Positions 11,484-20,920 of a stretch of DNA of 64,000 nucleotides are shown piece by piece. How positions within the stretch are numbered: position 1 is the first letter of the stretch; every line of letters begins with the position of its first letter. The notes under the pieces are model-generated. The model ran no database searches and was not told where the DNA came from. It saw only the letters and a list, made by a program, of their open reading frames with translations. Position numbers and translations under genes: made by a program. The stretch lies in the NCBI RefSeq assembly GCF_020833685.1, contig NZ_JACKZY010000003.1, forward strand, positions 124,001-188,000. Reading direction: 5' to 3'. The stretch comes from Nitratireductor sp. B36. GTDB lineage: Bacteria > Pseudomonadota > Alphaproteobacteria > Rhizobiales > Rhizobiaceae.

Positions 11484-11915
11484 TCAGGCCTCGTCGGTCA
11501 CATCGGGGACGGACTTGCCGCGTCCCGATTTGCGACCCTTGTTGCGTTCGTTCATGAAACGATCGAACTCTTCCTGATCCTTGGCCCGGCGCAGCTCGCG
11601 CATGTAATCGTCGAACTCGTCACGCATCTCGTCGAGCTTGCGGCGTTCCTCGGCGAGGCGCTCCAGCTCTTTCGTGCGCCAGTCGTCAAAGGCGACGTTG
11701 CCTGTAAACGAATGGCGTTTTGATGCACGCCGGCAGCCGGCGAAGACTTCATCGGTTTTTCGGTTCACGTCCTTCTTGAACTCCCCGAGCCGGTCACCCC
11801 ACAGAATGTAGGCGAGCATGGCGAGGCCGAGCGGCCAGAACACCATGAAACCCACCACCATCAGAGCAATCGTCGCAGGCGTCCAGGCAGGACGGATAAG
11901 CGCAGAATTTGTCAT
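11484..11915 (-). CDS. DUF2852 membrane protein
   Basis: A 143-residue protein of the alphaproteobacterial DUF2852 family. One strongly hydrophobic N-terminal segment (ATIALMVVGFMVFWPLGLAM, about residues 11-36) anchors it in the inner membrane. It is followed by a charged region that should form a coiled coil (TKELERLAEERRKLDEMRDE, about residues 78-97) and a basic/acidic tail. No enzyme motif is seen and the function is unknown. I chose ATG 11913-11915 (MTNSALIRPAW), preceded by AAGGAA; an upstream in-frame ATG adds 10 residues. A strong stem-loop follows the stop. Confidence 0.85.
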   Translation of the reverse strand: MTNSALIRPAWTPATIALMVVGFMVFWPLGLAMLAYILWGDRLGEFKKDVNRKTDEVFAGCRRASKRHSFTGNVAFDDWRTKELERLAEERRKLDEMRDEFDDYMRELRRAKDQEEFDRFMNERNKGRKSGRGKSVPDVTDEA

Positions 11916-12078
11916 GGTCACCCGTTCCTTTCCTTGAACATGCAACCCCCGGGAAGCTGCATGGTTTCGAGATGGGGGCTCAATTTTCGAGATTCAAGGA
12001 AATGATAAACGAGATTCGCGCAAACCCATGATTTTGCAGCATTTATTTGCACGTTTGTGCGCCATTCCGGCATTCCGC

Positions 12079-12852
12079 CTAAACGGAACGCTCGATCAAA
12101 CCTTCCAGTGACCGCAAGATCAGGGCAATGTCCTGCGGCCTGGAAAGCCGGTGATCGCCATCGCCGATCAAAGACAGGGTGACGTCATCTGCCGGCAGAT
12201 GCTCGGTCAGCCTCATGGCATGGGTGAAGGGCACGTCGGGATCGGCCTTGCCCTGGAGGATGTGAACCGGGCAATGCGTGTCGAGAATGCCATCGAGCAC
12301 CCGGTTGCGCTCTCCGTCCTCAAACAGCGCGCGCGTATAGATGTAGGGCTCGTCGGAATATTCCGAGGGCTCCTCCATATAGCCTTGTTCTTCGAGCTGT
12401 CGGCGATTGGCAGCGGTAAGTTTCGGCTCCACCAACTCGCTGGTGAAATCGGGAGCAGGGGCCAGAAGCAGCAGGCCAGCCAGTCTTGCGCTCTCGCCGG
12501 CCCGGTTCAGTTCCTGCGCCATGCGGAGCGCGATCCAGGCCCCCATGGACGATCCGACAAGGATCTGCGGCCCTTCGGTAAAAGCCCGGAAGACACCGAG
12601 GCTCTGCTCCAGCCAAAGCGAAATCGTGCCATCCTTGAATGCGCCGCCGGATTCGCCATGACCGGAATAATCATGCCGCAAGAAAGCGTGACCCTTTTCG
12701 GCGGCCCATCCATCCAGTGCCTCGGCCTTGGTGCCGAGCATGTCGGATTTGTAGCCGCCCAGCCAGACGACGCCCGGTGCGCGGCCCTCGCGTTGCCGGT
12801 ATGCGATCTGCGTATCGCCGATCGTCAGAAAGCTCGCCTTCGCCTCACTCAT
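12079..12852 (-). CDS. Alpha/beta hydrolase, ABHD10-like
   Basis: A 257-residue cytosolic serine hydrolase. The nucleophile elbow is GSSMGAW (Ser102), the oxyanion/strand-3 segment is [11 protein letters not shown], the acid lies near GKADPDVPF and the catalytic histidine in GDGDHRLSR. This arrangement matches the ABHD10 acyl-protein thioesterase group; the physiological substrate is unknown. I chose ATG 12850-12852 ([10 protein letters not shown]) because GGGAG lies 7 bp upstream; an upstream ATG at 12900 adds 16 residues. It diverges from infC across 177 bp that contain a TTGACA promoter element for infC. Confidence 0.85.
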   Translation of the reverse strand: MSEAKASFLTIGDTQIAYRQREGRAPGVVWLGGYKSDMLGTKAEALDGWAAEKGHAFLRHDYSGHGESGGAFKDGTISLWLEQSLGVFRAFTEGPQILVGSSMGAWIALRMAQELNRAGESARLAGLLLLAPAPDFTSELVEPKLTAANRRQLEEQGYMEEPSEYSDEPYIYTRALFEDGERNRVLDGILDTHCPVHILQGKADPDVPFTHAMRLTEHLPADDVTLSLIGDGDHRLSRPQDIALILRSLEGLIERSV

Positions 12853-12943
12853 CAACTGTCTCCCATGCCGGAACCAATGGTCGATCACGCGCTTTCCCAT
12901 TCAGGCAGAACGAGAAACGTGATTCTTTTGCCCTTATATGCTA

Positions 12944-12973
12944 TTGACACTTCGCCTGCCGAGACGACATACG
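12944..12973 (+). promoter_or_regulatory. Candidate sigma-70 promoter for infC
   Basis: TTGACA at 12944-12949 is an exact -35 hexamer; 18 bp further is CATACG (12968-12973), a weak -10. It lies about 57 bp before the infC start. The -35 is convincing and the -10 is not, so the assignment is tentative. Confidence 0.4.
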
Positions 12974-13029
12974 CCTCGTCTCAAAGGCAAAGCCGAAACA
13001 AGTGGTTCAACAATCAGGAGATCACGACC

Positions 13030-13572
13030 ATTCGCAGACCATTCAAAGCGCCGCCTCAGAAAGTAGAAGGCCCGCGCGCAAACCGCGACATCCGGGTTCC
13101 CCAGATTCAGCTGATCGACGACGAAGGCAACAACCGCGGCGTTCTCGACACGGAAGAAGCCCTGCGTCTTGCCGAGGAAGCGGGTCTGGACCTGGTAGAG
13201 GTGGCTTCCAACGCCAAGCCGCCCGTTTGCAAGATCACCGATCTTGGCAAGATGAAATATCAGAGCCAGAAGAAGGCTGCCGAGGCGCGCAAGAAGCAGA
13301 AGACCATCGAGATCAAGGAGATCAAGATGCGTCCGAACATCGACACCCATGACTATGAGGTGAAGATGAAGGCCGTGCGCCGCTTCTTCGAGGCTGGCGA
13401 CAAGGTCAAGCTGACGCTGCGTTTCCGCGGCCGCGAGATGGCGCATATGGAACTCGGCATGCAGCTCCTCAACCGGGTCAAGGAAGAGGTCGAGCCCATC
13501 GCAAAGGTGGAAGCCGAGCCGAAGCTCGAAGGCCGCCAGATGATGATGGTTCTGGCGCCGCGCACGACCTGA
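13030..13572 (+). CDS. infC: Translation initiation factor IF-3 (ATT start)
   Basis: IF-3 binds the 30S subunit, keeps subunits apart and checks start-codon fidelity. The protein is 180 residues, the normal length. The N-domain reads [20 protein letters not shown] and the C-domain carries [11 protein letters not shown]-type and [14 protein letters not shown] motifs. No ATG, GTG or TTG fits: the conserved N-terminus (RRPFKAP) is preceded by ATT at 13030-13032, with AGGAG 9 bp upstream. An ATT start in infC is the classical basis of IF-3 autoregulation in E. coli. The open frame continues far upstream, but that part runs antisense through the hydrolase gene. A terminator follows at 13614. Confidence 0.95.
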   Translation: MRRPFKAPPQKVEGPRANRDIRVPQIQLIDDEGNNRGVLDTEEALRLAEEAGLDLVEVASNAKPPVCKITDLGKMKYQSQKKAAEARKKQKTIEIKEIKMRPNIDTHDYEVKMKAVRRFFEAGDKVKLTLRFRGREMAHMELGMQLLNRVKEEVEPIAKVEAEPKLEGRQMMMVLAPRTT

Positions 13573-13613
13573 TTGGCACTGCGCCCGTAAAGACGCACAC
13601 CAACACGACAACA

Positions 13614-13641
13614 AGCCGGGGCTCGCTCCGGCTTTTTCTTT
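13614..13641 (+). terminator. Rho-independent terminator after infC
   Basis: AGCCGG (13614-13619) pairs with CCGGCT (13628-13633) around an 8-base loop, followed directly by TTTTTCTTT. It lies 41 bp after the infC stop, so infC is not simply co-transcribed with rpmI-rplT. Confidence 0.85.
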
Positions 13642-13733
13642 CGCAAATGCGCCGCATTCTGTCCCTAAGCGCCATTCCCTGTCAGTTTTGAAAAAGCCTG
13701 ATACTGGGGCGCAACATCATCCGGGATGCGAGA

Positions 13734-14369
13734 ATGTCGATCCACCAAATCGCGCTGGGGCAATTCCAGCGTCTGCGTATCGCGAGCTTCTGGCTCATCG
13801 CTGCACTGCTTTGCGGCTTCGTTCTCTTCTTTCACTCGGGCTGGGCGCACTATCAACCACTCGGCATCGATATCGAGGAAATCATCGAAATCACGGGGCT
13901 CGGCCTGATCGGCATCGCCATCGCGGGCCGGCTCTGGTGCACACTTTATATTGGCGGGCGCAAGGCTGCGGAACTCGTCGAGGACGGCCCCTATTCCATA
14001 ACCCGAAACCCGCTCTACCTCTTTTCTACGATAGGCGCGATGGGGGTAGGTGCGCAAACCGGGAGCATGGTGGTTGCAGTGATCTGCGGCGTTCTGGCGG
14101 CCTTTATCCTCAGCATTACCACGCGCCGGGAAGAACACCACCTGCGCGAAACCTTCGGCGAGGCGTATGACGCCTACCTGGCGCGCGTGCCGGCCTTCAT
14201 CCCGAACCCGAAGCTCTTCCACGATCCAAAGACACTGACCATTCTGCCCGAGCGGCTTTATGGCACGCTGCGGGACGGGCTGATCTTCTTCCTGGCCATG
14301 CCGGCCTTCGAGCTGGTGGAGTATGTCCAGGATCTCGGATTGCTGCCCATACTCTTCCGTCTCTACTGA
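13734..14369 (+). CDS. Isoprenylcysteine carboxyl methyltransferase-family membrane protein
   Basis: A 211-residue inner-membrane protein with about five hydrophobic segments. Its C-terminal half holds the ICMT/phospholipid methyltransferase signature: LVEDGPYSITRNPLYLFSTI at about residues 82-101, followed by REEHHLRETFGEAYDAYLAR, the usual SAM-binding stretch with the conserved Glu-Glu/His and Tyr. Members methylate lipids or small molecules at the membrane; a substrate cannot be named. ATG 13734 is the most plausible start (GGGATGCGAGA just upstream). The gene sits between the infC terminator and the rpmI promoter, so it interrupts the usual infC-rpmI-rplT order. Confidence 0.82.
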   Translation: MSIHQIALGQFQRLRIASFWLIAALLCGFVLFFHSGWAHYQPLGIDIEEIIEITGLGLIGIAIAGRLWCTLYIGGRKAAELVEDGPYSITRNPLYLFSTIGAMGVGAQTGSMVVAVICGVLAAFILSITTRREEHHLRETFGEAYDAYLARVPAFIPNPKLFHDPKTLTILPERLYGTLRDGLIFFLAMPAFELVEYVQDLGLLPILFRLY

Positions 14370-14399
14370 GCCGGCGCCGCCACGCGGTCAAAACAGGAG

Positions 14400-14428
14400 T
14401 TGCGCAAACGGCCCGCCGCCGCTATAAG
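14400..14428 (+). promoter_or_regulatory. Candidate promoter for rpmI-rplT
   Basis: TTGCGC (14400-14405), a 17-bp spacer and TATAAG (14423-14428). The -10 differs from consensus by one base and the spacing is ideal. It would give a leader of about 130 nt before rpmI, long enough for the ribosomal-protein autoregulation known for this operon in other bacteria, though no L20-binding structure is demonstrated here. Confidence 0.5.
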
Positions 14429-14567
14429 GCCGCGTTCCTGGACCGGCCGGCAGGGCATGCCGTGGCGGTCCTTAATGCTGAAATGCGCATGCGCGATACT
14501 GTGGAAGCCGATGCCAACTGGCGCGCTTTTCCGCAGACCGGCGCAGGCGAAAGAACGGAGAAGCAAA

Positions 14568-14768
14568 ATGCCCAAGATGAAGACGAAGTCTTCTGTCAAG
14601 AAGCGGTTCAAGGTAACCGCCACCGGCAAGGTGAAAGTCGCAGCCGCTGGCAAGCGCCACGGCATGATCAAGCGTTCCAACAAGTTCATCCGCGACGCCC
14701 GCGGCACGATGGTTCTTTCCGATCCCGATACGAAGATCGTGAAGAAGTTCATGCCCTACGGCCTGTGA
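14568..14768 (+). CDS. rpmI: 50S ribosomal protein L35
   Basis: A 66-residue, highly basic ribosomal protein. Family features are clear: [20 protein letters not shown] at the start, [11 protein letters not shown] in the middle and the VKKFMPYGL end. GGAG lies 8 bp before the ATG at 14568. It is followed by rplT after 37 bp and is expected to be co-transcribed with it. An upstream in-frame extension exists but encodes no L35-like sequence. Confidence 0.97.
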   Translation: MPKMKTKSSVKKRFKVTATGKVKVAAAGKRHGMIKRSNKFIRDARGTMVLSDPDTKIVKKFMPYGL

Positions 14769-14805
14769 TCGCAGGAACCCGGAACAGATTTAAGGAGATC
14801 ATGTC

Positions 14806-15207
14806 ATGGCACGCGTAAAGAGGGGCGTTACCGCCCACGCCAAGCACAAGAAGGTCATGAAAGCCGCCAAGGGTTTCTACGGCCGTCGCAAGAACACCAT
14901 TCGCATCGCCAAGCAGGCGGTCGAAAAGTCGATGCAATACGCCTACCGCGATCGCAAGGCCCGCAAGCGCAATTTCCGCGCTCTGTGGATCCAGCGCATC
15001 AACGCCGGCGCACGCGAACACGGCCTGACCTATGGCCGCTTCATCGACGGCCTCAACAAGGCCGGCATCGAGATCGATCGCAAGGTGCTGGCCGACATGG
15101 CCGTGCATGAGCCGCAGGCCTTCGCCGCTCTGGTGAAGAAGTCCAAGGAAGCGCTCGTGTACCTCAAGGACACCACCCCGAATGCTTTTGAAAGCGCTGT
15201 CGCTTAA
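14806..15207 (+). CDS. rplT: 50S ribosomal protein L20
   Basis: A 133-residue basic protein that binds 23S rRNA early in 50S assembly. Conserved segments are [34 protein letters not shown] and the C-terminal [17 protein letters not shown] strong AAGGAG lies 8 bp before the ATG. It is the second gene of the rpmI-rplT unit and is followed at 15248 by a good hairpin-T terminator. Confidence 0.98.
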   Translation: MARVKRGVTAHAKHKKVMKAAKGFYGRRKNTIRIAKQAVEKSMQYAYRDRKARKRNFRALWIQRINAGAREHGLTYGRFIDGLNKAGIEIDRKVLADMAVHEPQAFAALVKKSKEALVYLKDTTPNAFESAVA

Positions 15208-15247
15208 GGCTGGCGCTTCCCGAAGCAAACAGGTTTAATTCGGGAAA

Positions 15248-15279
15248 CCCGCGCTGGCAGGGCTGGCGCGGGTTTTTCT
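15248..15279 (+). terminator. Rho-independent terminator after rplT
   Basis: CCCGCGC (15248-15254) pairs with GCGCGGG (15266-15272), then TTTTTCTTT. Its T-tract ends only 5 bp before the ATG of the next gene at 15285. The downstream kinase-like-pheS-pheT unit must therefore depend on read-through or on an internal promoter. Confidence 0.85.
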
Positions 15280-15284
15280 TTGCG

Positions 15285-16181
15285 ATGATGACCATGGACA
15301 ACCAGACGAGACACGAGCAGGACGTCCTTTCGCCGGAGGCGACGGCGGCGCTGCTGCGCCTGCTCATCACCGGTGAGCATCAGCGTGTTTCATCAACCGT
15401 GCTGGATGGACATACCGTCTGGATAAAACGCTATGACGTGGAGCGGCAGCCGATCGCCCAATGGCTGCATGGGGCACTGACGCCGCTGATGCCTGCCGCC
15501 TTCCTGCGCGCCTCCCCAAGCACGAACACCGCGTCCGCCATCGAGCGTGAAGTGCGCAAGCTCGATGCCTTCCGCAAGGCAGGGCTGCCGACGGCGAAAC
15601 TGCTGTTCCGCAACGACCGGGTTCTGGTGCTCTCGAATGTCGCTCCCATCGCCCAGAGCGAGCTCGATATGCTGGCGCGTCATGGCGAGGACGGCGCCCA
15701 TGACGGGCTTCTGGTGCAGGCGGCGGAGGCCCTATGCAAAGCACATCACCTCGGCCTGTGCCATGGCAGACCACATCCGCGCGACATGTTCATCACCGGC
15801 GACGGCCGCTGGGGCTTTGTCGACTTCGAAGAAGAGCCCGAAGCCGCTATGCCGCTGGCGACGGCCCAGGCGCGCGATGTGTGGCTTCTGTTCCTGCAGA
15901 TCTGCATGCAGGCAAAACTGATCGATACGCCGCAAAGAGCGTTCGACGCCTATTTCGCCGAGCCTCCCCGAATCGTGGCGGACGAGTTGCGACGTATCAT
16001 TCGTTTTTTTGCGCCGCTCATCCCCCTTCTTGGTGCAATCGAGCACCGGGGGCTTGGCAGCGACGGCAAGCGCGTGTTGAAAGCAACACGGTTCTTGAAA
16101 TCGGCTCTCGGCAACACGGTGGAGATTCCCACTGACAAGAGCCAGAACGACATCAAACCCAAAAGGGGCTACGAGGCATGA
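15285..16181 (+). CDS. Kinase-fold protein (Kdo/InaA-like) between rplT and pheS
   Basis: A 298-residue soluble protein with features of the protein-kinase-like/lipopolysaccharide-kinase fold. It has a VWIKRYD strand with the ATP-type lysine (about residue 48), a [11 protein letters not shown] catalytic-loop-like segment (HGxxHxxD, about residue 160) and [11 protein letters not shown] in the DFG position. The usual catalytic Asn after the Asp is Phe, so activity is uncertain. The stop overlaps the pheS start by 4 bp (ATGA), indicating translational coupling. No Shine-Dalgarno sequence is visible at ATG 15285; an in-frame ATG also lies at 15294. The substrate is unknown. Confidence 0.75.
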   Translation: MMTMDNQTRHEQDVLSPEATAALLRLLITGEHQRVSSTVLDGHTVWIKRYDVERQPIAQWLHGALTPLMPAAFLRASPSTNTASAIEREVRKLDAFRKAGLPTAKLLFRNDRVLVLSNVAPIAQSELDMLARHGEDGAHDGLLVQAAEALCKAHHLGLCHGRPHPRDMFITGDGRWGFVDFEEEPEAAMPLATAQARDVWLLFLQICMQAKLIDTPQRAFDAYFAEPPRIVADELRRIIRFFAPLIPLLGAIEHRGLGSDGKRVLKATRFLKSALGNTVEIPTDKSQNDIKPKRGYEA

Positions 16182-17263
16182 GCGAACTCGAGGAACTGGA
16201 AAAGACCATTGCCGGGCAGATCGAAGCTGCCGCCGACGAGCAGGAGATCGAGGCCGTGCGCGTCGCCACGCTCGGCAAGAAGGGCTCGGTCTCGCAGATG
16301 CTGAAGACGCTCGGCTCCATGTCTCCGGAAGAGCGGCAGGTGATGGGCCCCGCAATCAACGGGCTGAAGGCCCGCGTTACCGAAGCCCTCACGGCACGGC
16401 GCGACGCACTGCGCAATGCCGCCATCGACGCAAGGCTCGAGCGCGAAAAAGTGGATGTCACCCTGCCCGTGCGGCGGCCACCCGCCGAGCGCGGCCGCAT
16501 TCATCCGATCAGCCAGGTGATTGACGAGATCACCGCCATCTTCGCCGATATGGGTTTTTCCATTGCCGAAGGGCCGGACATCGAGACCGACTATTACAAT
16601 TTCACGGCGCTGAACTTCCCTGAAGGCCACCCGGCCCGCGAGATGCACGACACCTTCTTCTTCCCGCCGGATGAGAAGGGTGAGCGCAAGCTTCTGCGCA
16701 CGCACACCTCGCCGGTGCAGATCCACACGATGGAGACGCAGGAACCGCCGATCCGCATCGTCATTCCCGGCAAGACCTACCGGCAGGATTCGGACGCGAC
16801 CCATTCGCCCATGTTCCACCAGCTCGAAGGGCTGGTGATCGACAAGGCGGCCAATGTCGCCAATATGAAGTGGGTCTTGCAGGAGTTCTGCAAGGCGTTT
16901 TTCGAGGTGCCGCAGCTCAACATGCGCTTCCGCCCCTCCTTCTTTCCTTTCACTGAGCCGAGCCTTGAAGTGGACATCCAATGCGACCGCTCGCAGCCCG
17001 GCGAAGTGCGCTTCGGCGAGGGCAATGACTGGATGGAGATTCTCGGCTGCGGCATGGTGCACCCCAATGTGCTGCGCGCCTGCAATCTCGATCCTGACGA
17101 ATATCAGGGCTTTGCCTGGGGCATGGGCATCGACCGCATCGCCACGCTGAAATACGGCATGCCGGACCTGCGCGACTATTTCGACGCCGATGTGCGCTGG
17201 ATCGAGCATTACGGCTTCCGCCCGCTGGACCTGCCGACGCTGTTCGGCGGATTGAGCGCCTAA
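16178..17263 (+). CDS. pheS: Phenylalanine-tRNA ligase alpha subunit
   Basis: PheS is the catalytic subunit of the (alpha-beta)2 enzyme that charges tRNA-Phe. The 361-residue protein has the N-terminal tRNA-binding coiled coil (residues 1-85) and class II motifs: motif 2 around [11 protein letters not shown] and motif 3 [19 protein letters not shown]. The start ATG lies in the ATGA overlap with the kinase-like gene. pheT follows after 12 bp. Length and order are standard. Confidence 0.98.
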   Translation: MSELEELEKTIAGQIEAAADEQEIEAVRVATLGKKGSVSQMLKTLGSMSPEERQVMGPAINGLKARVTEALTARRDALRNAAIDARLEREKVDVTLPVRRPPAERGRIHPISQVIDEITAIFADMGFSIAEGPDIETDYYNFTALNFPEGHPAREMHDTFFFPPDEKGERKLLRTHTSPVQIHTMETQEPPIRIVIPGKTYRQDSDATHSPMFHQLEGLVIDKAANVANMKWVLQEFCKAFFEVPQLNMRFRPSFFPFTEPSLEVDIQCDRSQPGEVRFGEGNDWMEILGCGMVHPNVLRACNLDPDEYQGFAWGMGIDRIATLKYGMPDLRDYFDADVRWIEHYGFRPLDLPTLFGGLSA

Positions 17264-17275
17264 GGAGATAGATCA

Positions 17276-19681
17276 ATGAAATTCACGCTCTCCTGGCTCA
17301 AGGAGCACCTTGAGACTGACGCCACGCTCGACGAGATCGTCGAAAAGCTCACCATGATCGGCCTCGAGGTCGAGGAGGTGGACGACAAGGCATCGCTGAA
17401 ACCCTTCGTGATCGCAAAGGTTCTGACTGCTGAGCAGCATCCCGATGCCGACCGGCTGCGCGTGCTTTCCGTCGACGCGGGCGACGGCAAGCCGGTGCAG
17501 GTGGTTTGCGGTGCGCCCAATGCACGGGCCGGCCTCGTCGGCGCGTTTGCAGCGCCCGGCACCTATGTGCCCGGCATCGACGTCACACTCTCGGTCGGCA
17601 AGATCCGCGGCGTGGAAAGCCATGGCATGATGTGCTCGGAACGCGAGTTGCAGATGTCGGATGAGCATGACGGCATCATCGACCTGCCCGAAGACGCCCC
17701 TGTCGGCACCTCCTTCGCGAGCTGGGCGAAGCTCGACGATCCGGTGATCGAGATCGGCCTGACGCCGAACCGGCCAGACTGCACCGGCGTTCACGGCATT
17801 GCGCGCGATCTTGCGGCGGCGGGCCTTGGCACCCTGAAAAATGCACCCATCGCCCCAGTGGCGGGCAAGGGCGCATGCCCTGTCGACCTGACCATCGAAG
17901 CGCCGGAGCTCTGCCCCGGTTTCGCGCTGCGGCTCGTGCGCGGTGTGGAGAACGGCACCTCGCCCAAATGGATGCAGCAGCGCCTGACGGCCATCGGCCT
18001 GCGCCCGATCAATGCGCTGGTCGACATCACCAACTATGTGACCTTCGACCGGGGCCGCCCGCTCCACGTCTTTGATGCCGCCAAGGTGAAAGGCAATCTC
18101 ACCGTACGCCGCGCCAAGGATGGCGAGACCGTTCAGGCGCTCGACGAGCGCGAATACAAGCTGACGCCGGAAATGTGCGTCATTGCCGACGAAAACGGCG
18201 TTGAGTCCATTGCCGGCATCATGGGTGGCGAGCATTCGGGCTGCGATGAGAACACCACGGATGTGCTGATCGAATCCGCCCTATGGGATGCGATGAACAT
18301 TGCCCGCACGGGCCGCGACCTCGGCATCATCACCGATGCGCGCTATCGCTTCGAGCGTGGCGTCGACCCGGAGATGATGGAACCCGGCCTTGAGCTTGCC
18401 ACGCAGCTCGTTCTCGACCTGTGCGGCGGCGAGCCGACCGAAAGCCGCGTGGTTGGATACAAAGGCTATGAGCCACGCAGCATCACCTTCCCGGTAAACG
18501 AGGTGAAGCGCCTGACCGGCCTTGAGGTTTCAAGCACTGAGAGCAAAGACATTCTCAACCGCCTCGGCTTCACCTCCACCGGCGATGGCGAGGTGCTGGA
18601 CGTGTCCGTGCCGTCCTGGCGTCCGGACGTCGACGGCAAGGCCGATCTGGTGGAAGAGGTGATGCGCATTCACGGTGTCAACGAAATCGCGCCGCAGCCC
18701 CTGCCCTCCCCTGGCGCGGTCAACGGCCAGATCCTCACCGTGTTGCAGAACCGCACCCGCCAGGCGCGGCGCGCTCTGGCCGTGCGCGGCATGTTGGAGG
18801 CGGTCACCTGGACCTTCATCGACGAGACCCAGGCAAAGCTGTTCGGCGGCGGGAACGCTTCCCTCAAGCTTTCCAACCCGATTGCCGCTTCCATGTCGGA
18901 CATGCGCCCCTCATTGCTGCCGGGCCTTATCGCAGCCGCCCAGCGCAACGCCGCGCGTGGCTATGCCGATGTGGCGTTGTTCGAGGTGTCGAGCACCTAT
19001 GAGAACGACAGCTATGAAGGCCAGCGCCGCGTGGCCGGCGGCATTCGGCGCGGCACAGCGGTGATGGACGGCGCGGGACGGCACTGGTCGGGCAACAGCG
19101 CCTCCGTCAGCGTGTTCGATGCCAAGGCCGATGCGCTGGCGGCCCTTGAGGCGGCCGGCGCGCCGGTGGACAAGCTGCAAATCGTGGCGGGCGGCCCCGA
19201 CTGGTATCACCCCGGTCGCTCGGGAACGATCCGTCTTGGGCCGAAAATCGTGTTCGCCGCATTCGGCGAAATCCACCCACGCACGCTGGAAGCGCTGGAT
19301 GCCGAAGGACCGATCTGCGGTTTCGAGGTGTTTCTCGACGCGATCCCCGAGCCGAAGGCAAAGGCCACACGCACCAAGCCACGTTTGGAGCTTTCGCCCT
19401 TCCAGCTCGTGCGCCGCGACTTTGCGTTCGTTGTCGATAAGGCTGTGGAAGCTGCAACCATCGAGCGCGCGGCACTGGCGGCCGACAAGAAGCTCGTCAC
19501 CGGTGTGCGCGTCTTCGACATTTTCGAGGGTGCTTCGCTTGGCGAGGACAAGAAGTCCGTTGCCATCGAAGTCTCGATCCAGCCGCGCGACAAGACGCTG
19601 ACGGATGAAGAGCTCGAAGCCATCGCCGGCCGTATCGTCGCCAATGTCGGCAAGCAGACCGGCGGCACGCTGCGGGGGTAG
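17276..19681 (+). CDS. pheT: Phenylalanine-tRNA ligase beta subunit
   Basis: PheT provides editing, tRNA binding and structural support for PheS. At 801 residues it has normal length. Visible blocks are the N-terminal EMAP-type tRNA-binding domain ([14 protein letters not shown], about residues 75-90), the B3/B4 editing region ([16 protein letters not shown]), the B5 domain and a C-terminal ferredoxin-like anticodon-binding domain ([20 protein letters not shown]). The ATG at 17276 has AAGGAG upstream. The gene converges on the RhuM gene with only 6 bp between the stops and no obvious terminator. Confidence 0.98.
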   Translation: MKFTLSWLKEHLETDATLDEIVEKLTMIGLEVEEVDDKASLKPFVIAKVLTAEQHPDADRLRVLSVDAGDGKPVQVVCGAPNARAGLVGAFAAPGTYVPGIDVTLSVGKIRGVESHGMMCSERELQMSDEHDGIIDLPEDAPVGTSFASWAKLDDPVIEIGLTPNRPDCTGVHGIARDLAAAGLGTLKNAPIAPVAGKGACPVDLTIEAPELCPGFALRLVRGVENGTSPKWMQQRLTAIGLRPINALVDITNYVTFDRGRPLHVFDAAKVKGNLTVRRAKDGETVQALDEREYKLTPEMCVIADENGVESIAGIMGGEHSGCDENTTDVLIESALWDAMNIARTGRDLGIITDARYRFERGVDPEMMEPGLELATQLVLDLCGGEPTESRVVGYKGYEPRSITFPVNEVKRLTGLEVSSTESKDILNRLGFTSTGDGEVLDVSVPSWRPDVDGKADLVEEVMRIHGVNEIAPQPLPSPGAVNGQILTVLQNRTRQARRALAVRGMLEAVTWTFIDETQAKLFGGGNASLKLSNPIAASMSDMRPSLLPGLIAAAQRNAARGYADVALFEVSSTYENDSYEGQRRVAGGIRRGTAVMDGAGRHWSGNSASVSVFDAKADALAALEAAGAPVDKLQIVAGGPDWYHPGRSGTIRLGPKIVFAAFGEIHPRTLEALDAEGPICGFEVFLDAIPEPKAKATRTKPRLELSPFQLVRRDFAFVVDKAVEAATIERAALAADKKLVTGVRVFDIFEGASLGEDKKSVAIEVSIQPRDKTLTDEELEAIAGRIVANVGKQTGGTLRG

Positions 19682-19687
19682 GTTCGT

Positions 19688-20704
19688 TCAGCGCCGCCCT
19701 TTCGGCAACTGCTTAGCTTCGCGGACGAGTGCAGCAATGTGCTCGTCCGCTTTCTTGTGGCGCTCAATCTTTTGTTGTTTGGAAAACCGCTCCAATTCCG
19801 CGCGCGCATGATCCTTTGCGCCTTCCGCGCTCACACTGCCGCCCGATCGCAGGACGGCCCGGCCAAGGTTTGCGAGCTGTTGGTCGAGAAGCCGCGTTGC
19901 ATCCTCCATGACAACCAATCGGCCCAGCTTGGCCTGATCATCGAAAATATCCAGAAGGATCGTGGTCAGGCGGTTGAGCTCACTGATTTCGGCCTCGGCA
20001 AGATAATTCTTGGAGACGGTCACGTCCCGTTTGCGGATCGTGTCTCCCGGCCAGCTTTGCAACCCCATATTCTCGAGGCGATGATCAGCGCGCGCCATCA
20101 CCACTTCCGACGGTGTCTGCGAAACAACCGCATGGATCAGCTTGGCCTGCGTTTTCTGAAAGAAGCTCTGCGCTGTTGCGGCGCTGCCATCATAGTCCTG
20201 ACAGAGTGCGCAAATGGCTTGCAGTTCACGATAGACGTTGGCCTCATCCGAGCGAATGTCGCGGATGATCTCCCGCAATTCGGCGATGCGGTCGCGCTCC
20301 TGCTTGAGACGCGCTGAATCCACCACAAAGCCGCTGCGCGCAAACTGAACGAGAATCCCGGTTGCCCAGCGCCGGAAAAGGGTCGCCTGCGCGGAGGAGA
20401 CGCGGTAGCCAACCGAAATGATCATGTCGAGGCTGTAAAGGAGTGGCGGCCGACCTGTACTTGTGTGCATTTTTTGCACAGAAGTCTCTTCGTCGAGTTC
20501 TCCTTCCTCCAAAATGTTTGCAATATGTTTGGTGATGACGCTTCGCTCACGCCCAAAAAGCCGCGCAATCTGTTCCTGCGTCATCCAGAGCGTTTCGCTC
20601 TCATAGCGAATGTCGAGCCGCAGCCCCTTTTCACCATCGTAGATCAGAAACCGGTCTCCGGTTTCCGCATCTTCTACAAGATGGACGGGTTCATCCGCTG
20701 TCAT
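19688..20704 (-). CDS. RhuM family protein
   Basis: A 338-residue member of the virulence-associated RhuM family, first named from Salmonella pathogenicity island 3. The N-terminal half carries a helix-turn-helix-like segment (MTQEQIARLFGRERSVITKH, about residues 42-61), the family motif STGRPPLLYSLDMIISVGYR and QATLFRRWA. The C-terminal half is helical and charged. Biochemical function is unknown. I chose ATG 20702-20704 (MTADEPVHLV) with GGAGAGG upstream; an upstream start adds 30 unrelated residues. RhuM genes are scattered accessory genes in bacteria, and here one stands alone between pheT and an oxidoreductase, which suggests acquisition by transfer. Confidence 0.88.
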   Translation of the reverse strand: MTADEPVHLVEDAETGDRFLIYDGEKGLRLDIRYESETLWMTQEQIARLFGRERSVITKHIANILEEGELDEETSVQKMHTSTGRPPLLYSLDMIISVGYRVSSAQATLFRRWATGILVQFARSGFVVDSARLKQERDRIAELREIIRDIRSDEANVYRELQAICALCQDYDGSAATAQSFFQKTQAKLIHAVVSQTPSEVVMARADHRLENMGLQSWPGDTIRKRDVTVSKNYLAEAEISELNRLTTILLDIFDDQAKLGRLVVMEDATRLLDQQLANLGRAVLRSGGSVSAEGAKDHARAELERFSKQQKIERHKKADEHIAALVREAKQLPKGRR

Positions 20705-20783
20705 GCGCCTCTCCAGGGGTTTCCAGAACATTAGCAGAACAAACTGGCGCGCGAAACCGTGCCGGTTTTCTATCCCCGGCATA

Positions 20784-20874
20784 GAGCGGATCACCGTTTC
20801 ATGGAAACGCTGCTCCGCTCAATCCTTCACCCTCTTCCCGCATTTGTGCGGACGTCAGGTGATTCCACCTGACG
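20784..20874. repeat. Pair of extragenic palindromes upstream of the oxidoreductase gene
   Basis: Two hairpins lie in the gap between the divergent RhuM and oxidoreductase genes. The first, 20784-20820, has GAGCGG/CCGCTC outside and CGTTTC/GAAACG inside, with an ATG loop. The second, 20853-20874, is a perfect 9-bp inverted repeat, CGTCAGGTG/CACCTGACG, with loop ATTC. The second is followed by GCAAAATGCTCTA, as in palindromic repeats common in Hyphomicrobiales intergenic DNA. They could also be regulatory sites. Confidence 0.6.
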
Positions 20875-20920
20875 GCAAAATGCTCTATGTGTTTGCCTGC
20901 GCAAAACAGGAGGAAAGTGC

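Noticed and set aside
12151-13029. Long open frame upstream of and in frame with infC
   Set aside because: It runs antisense through the ABHD10-like hydrolase, has no IF-3 or other family features, and the ATT start with its ribosome site explains infC.
19688-20704. RhuM as half of a toxin-antitoxin pair
   Set aside because: No small partner gene with a ribosome site is adjacent on the same strand; neighbours are pheT and an oxidoreductase.
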